NCBI GenBank assembly: GCA_019456225.1
Contig: VRUI01000048.1
Span: 1-38,721 of the forward strand
Direction: 5' to 3'
DNA length: 38,721 nt
From: Planctomycetota bacterium
GTDB taxonomy: Bacteria; Planctomycetota; Phycisphaerae; Sedimentisphaerales; Anaerohalosphaeraceae
Part shown: piece by piece, positions 38,676 to 38,721 of the stretch
Layout: every line of letters starts with the position of its first letter
Position numbering within the stretch: position 1 is the stretch's first letter
Notes under the pieces: generated by a model
What the model saw: the letters and a program-made list of their open reading frames with translations, nothing else
What the model was told of the DNA's origin: nothing
Databases searched by the model: none
Position numbers and translations under genes: made by a program

Positions 38676-38721
38676 GGCTTTTCTGGCGGGTAGAGGGCTT
38701 TTCTGGCGGGTAGGGAGCTTT
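38676..38721 (+). repeat. Tandem 20-bp repeat at the window edge
   Basis: GGCTTTTCTGGCGGGTAGAG (38676-38695) is followed by the same unit ending in GGG (38696-38715) and the start of a third. It may continue beyond the window. Confidence 0.8.

Overview
The window looks like chromosome from a Planctomycetota bacterium, most likely an anaerobic, polysaccharide-degrading member of the Phycisphaerae (Sedimentisphaerales-like). This rests on the secreted multi-domain glycosidases, the DUF6055-like and SUMF1-like secreted proteins, a dockerin-like C-terminal tail remnant, a four-subunit pyruvate:ferredoxin oxidoreductase and the style of the intergenic repeats. The taxon is an inference; there is no rRNA or marker gene here to prove it.

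Left part (1-9800), mobile DNA. Positions 341-387 hold the 3' half of a tRNA-Arg(TCT) gene with no 5' half, which is what an integrase leaves at the far end of an inserted element. Immediately beyond it sits a complete Mu-like transposon whose ends can be placed to the base: 476-9170, starting TGT and ending ACA, flanked by the 5-bp duplication ACTGA (471-475 and 9171-9175). It has transposase-binding-site-like repeats at both ends (three left, two right). It carries a repressor with two small genes and a DUF4062 gene on the minus strand, and a Cro-like gene, MuA-like transposase, MuB-like ATPase and three further genes on the plus strand, the last of them a Mu gp27-like DUF3486 protein. No head or tail genes are present, so it is a transposon rather than a phage; the DUF4062 gene is probable cargo.

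Middle (9600-23710), secreted carbohydrate and protein processing. A promoter and a structured leader precede a 1282-residue GH127 beta-L-arabinofuranosidase with LamG and Ig-like modules. A truncated GH43 follows. From about 14700 to 23260 a visibly more G+C-rich block carries four exported proteins: a putative metalloprotease with an internal duplication, a GH32 glycosidase, a 1246-residue HExxH/hexapeptide/LamG protein and a SUMF1-like protein. Shared signal peptides and N-terminal motifs suggest that the block evolved as a unit. It ends at an internally deleted insertion sequence.

Right part (23960-38721), mostly core metabolism with one accessory insertion. The order is porG-porD-porA-porB, an SDR oxidoreductase, deoC, then a repeat-rich 1.2-kb gap. 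A strong promoter then drives a translationally coupled pair, a P-loop ATPase and a kinesin-light-chain-type TPR protein, which is the best candidate for an undescribed signalling or defence module. After it come pyrR, pyrB, pyrC, a YacP-like NYN nuclease and, on the minus strand, a membrane-anchored DUF3179 protein. Several families of short repeats fill the gaps.
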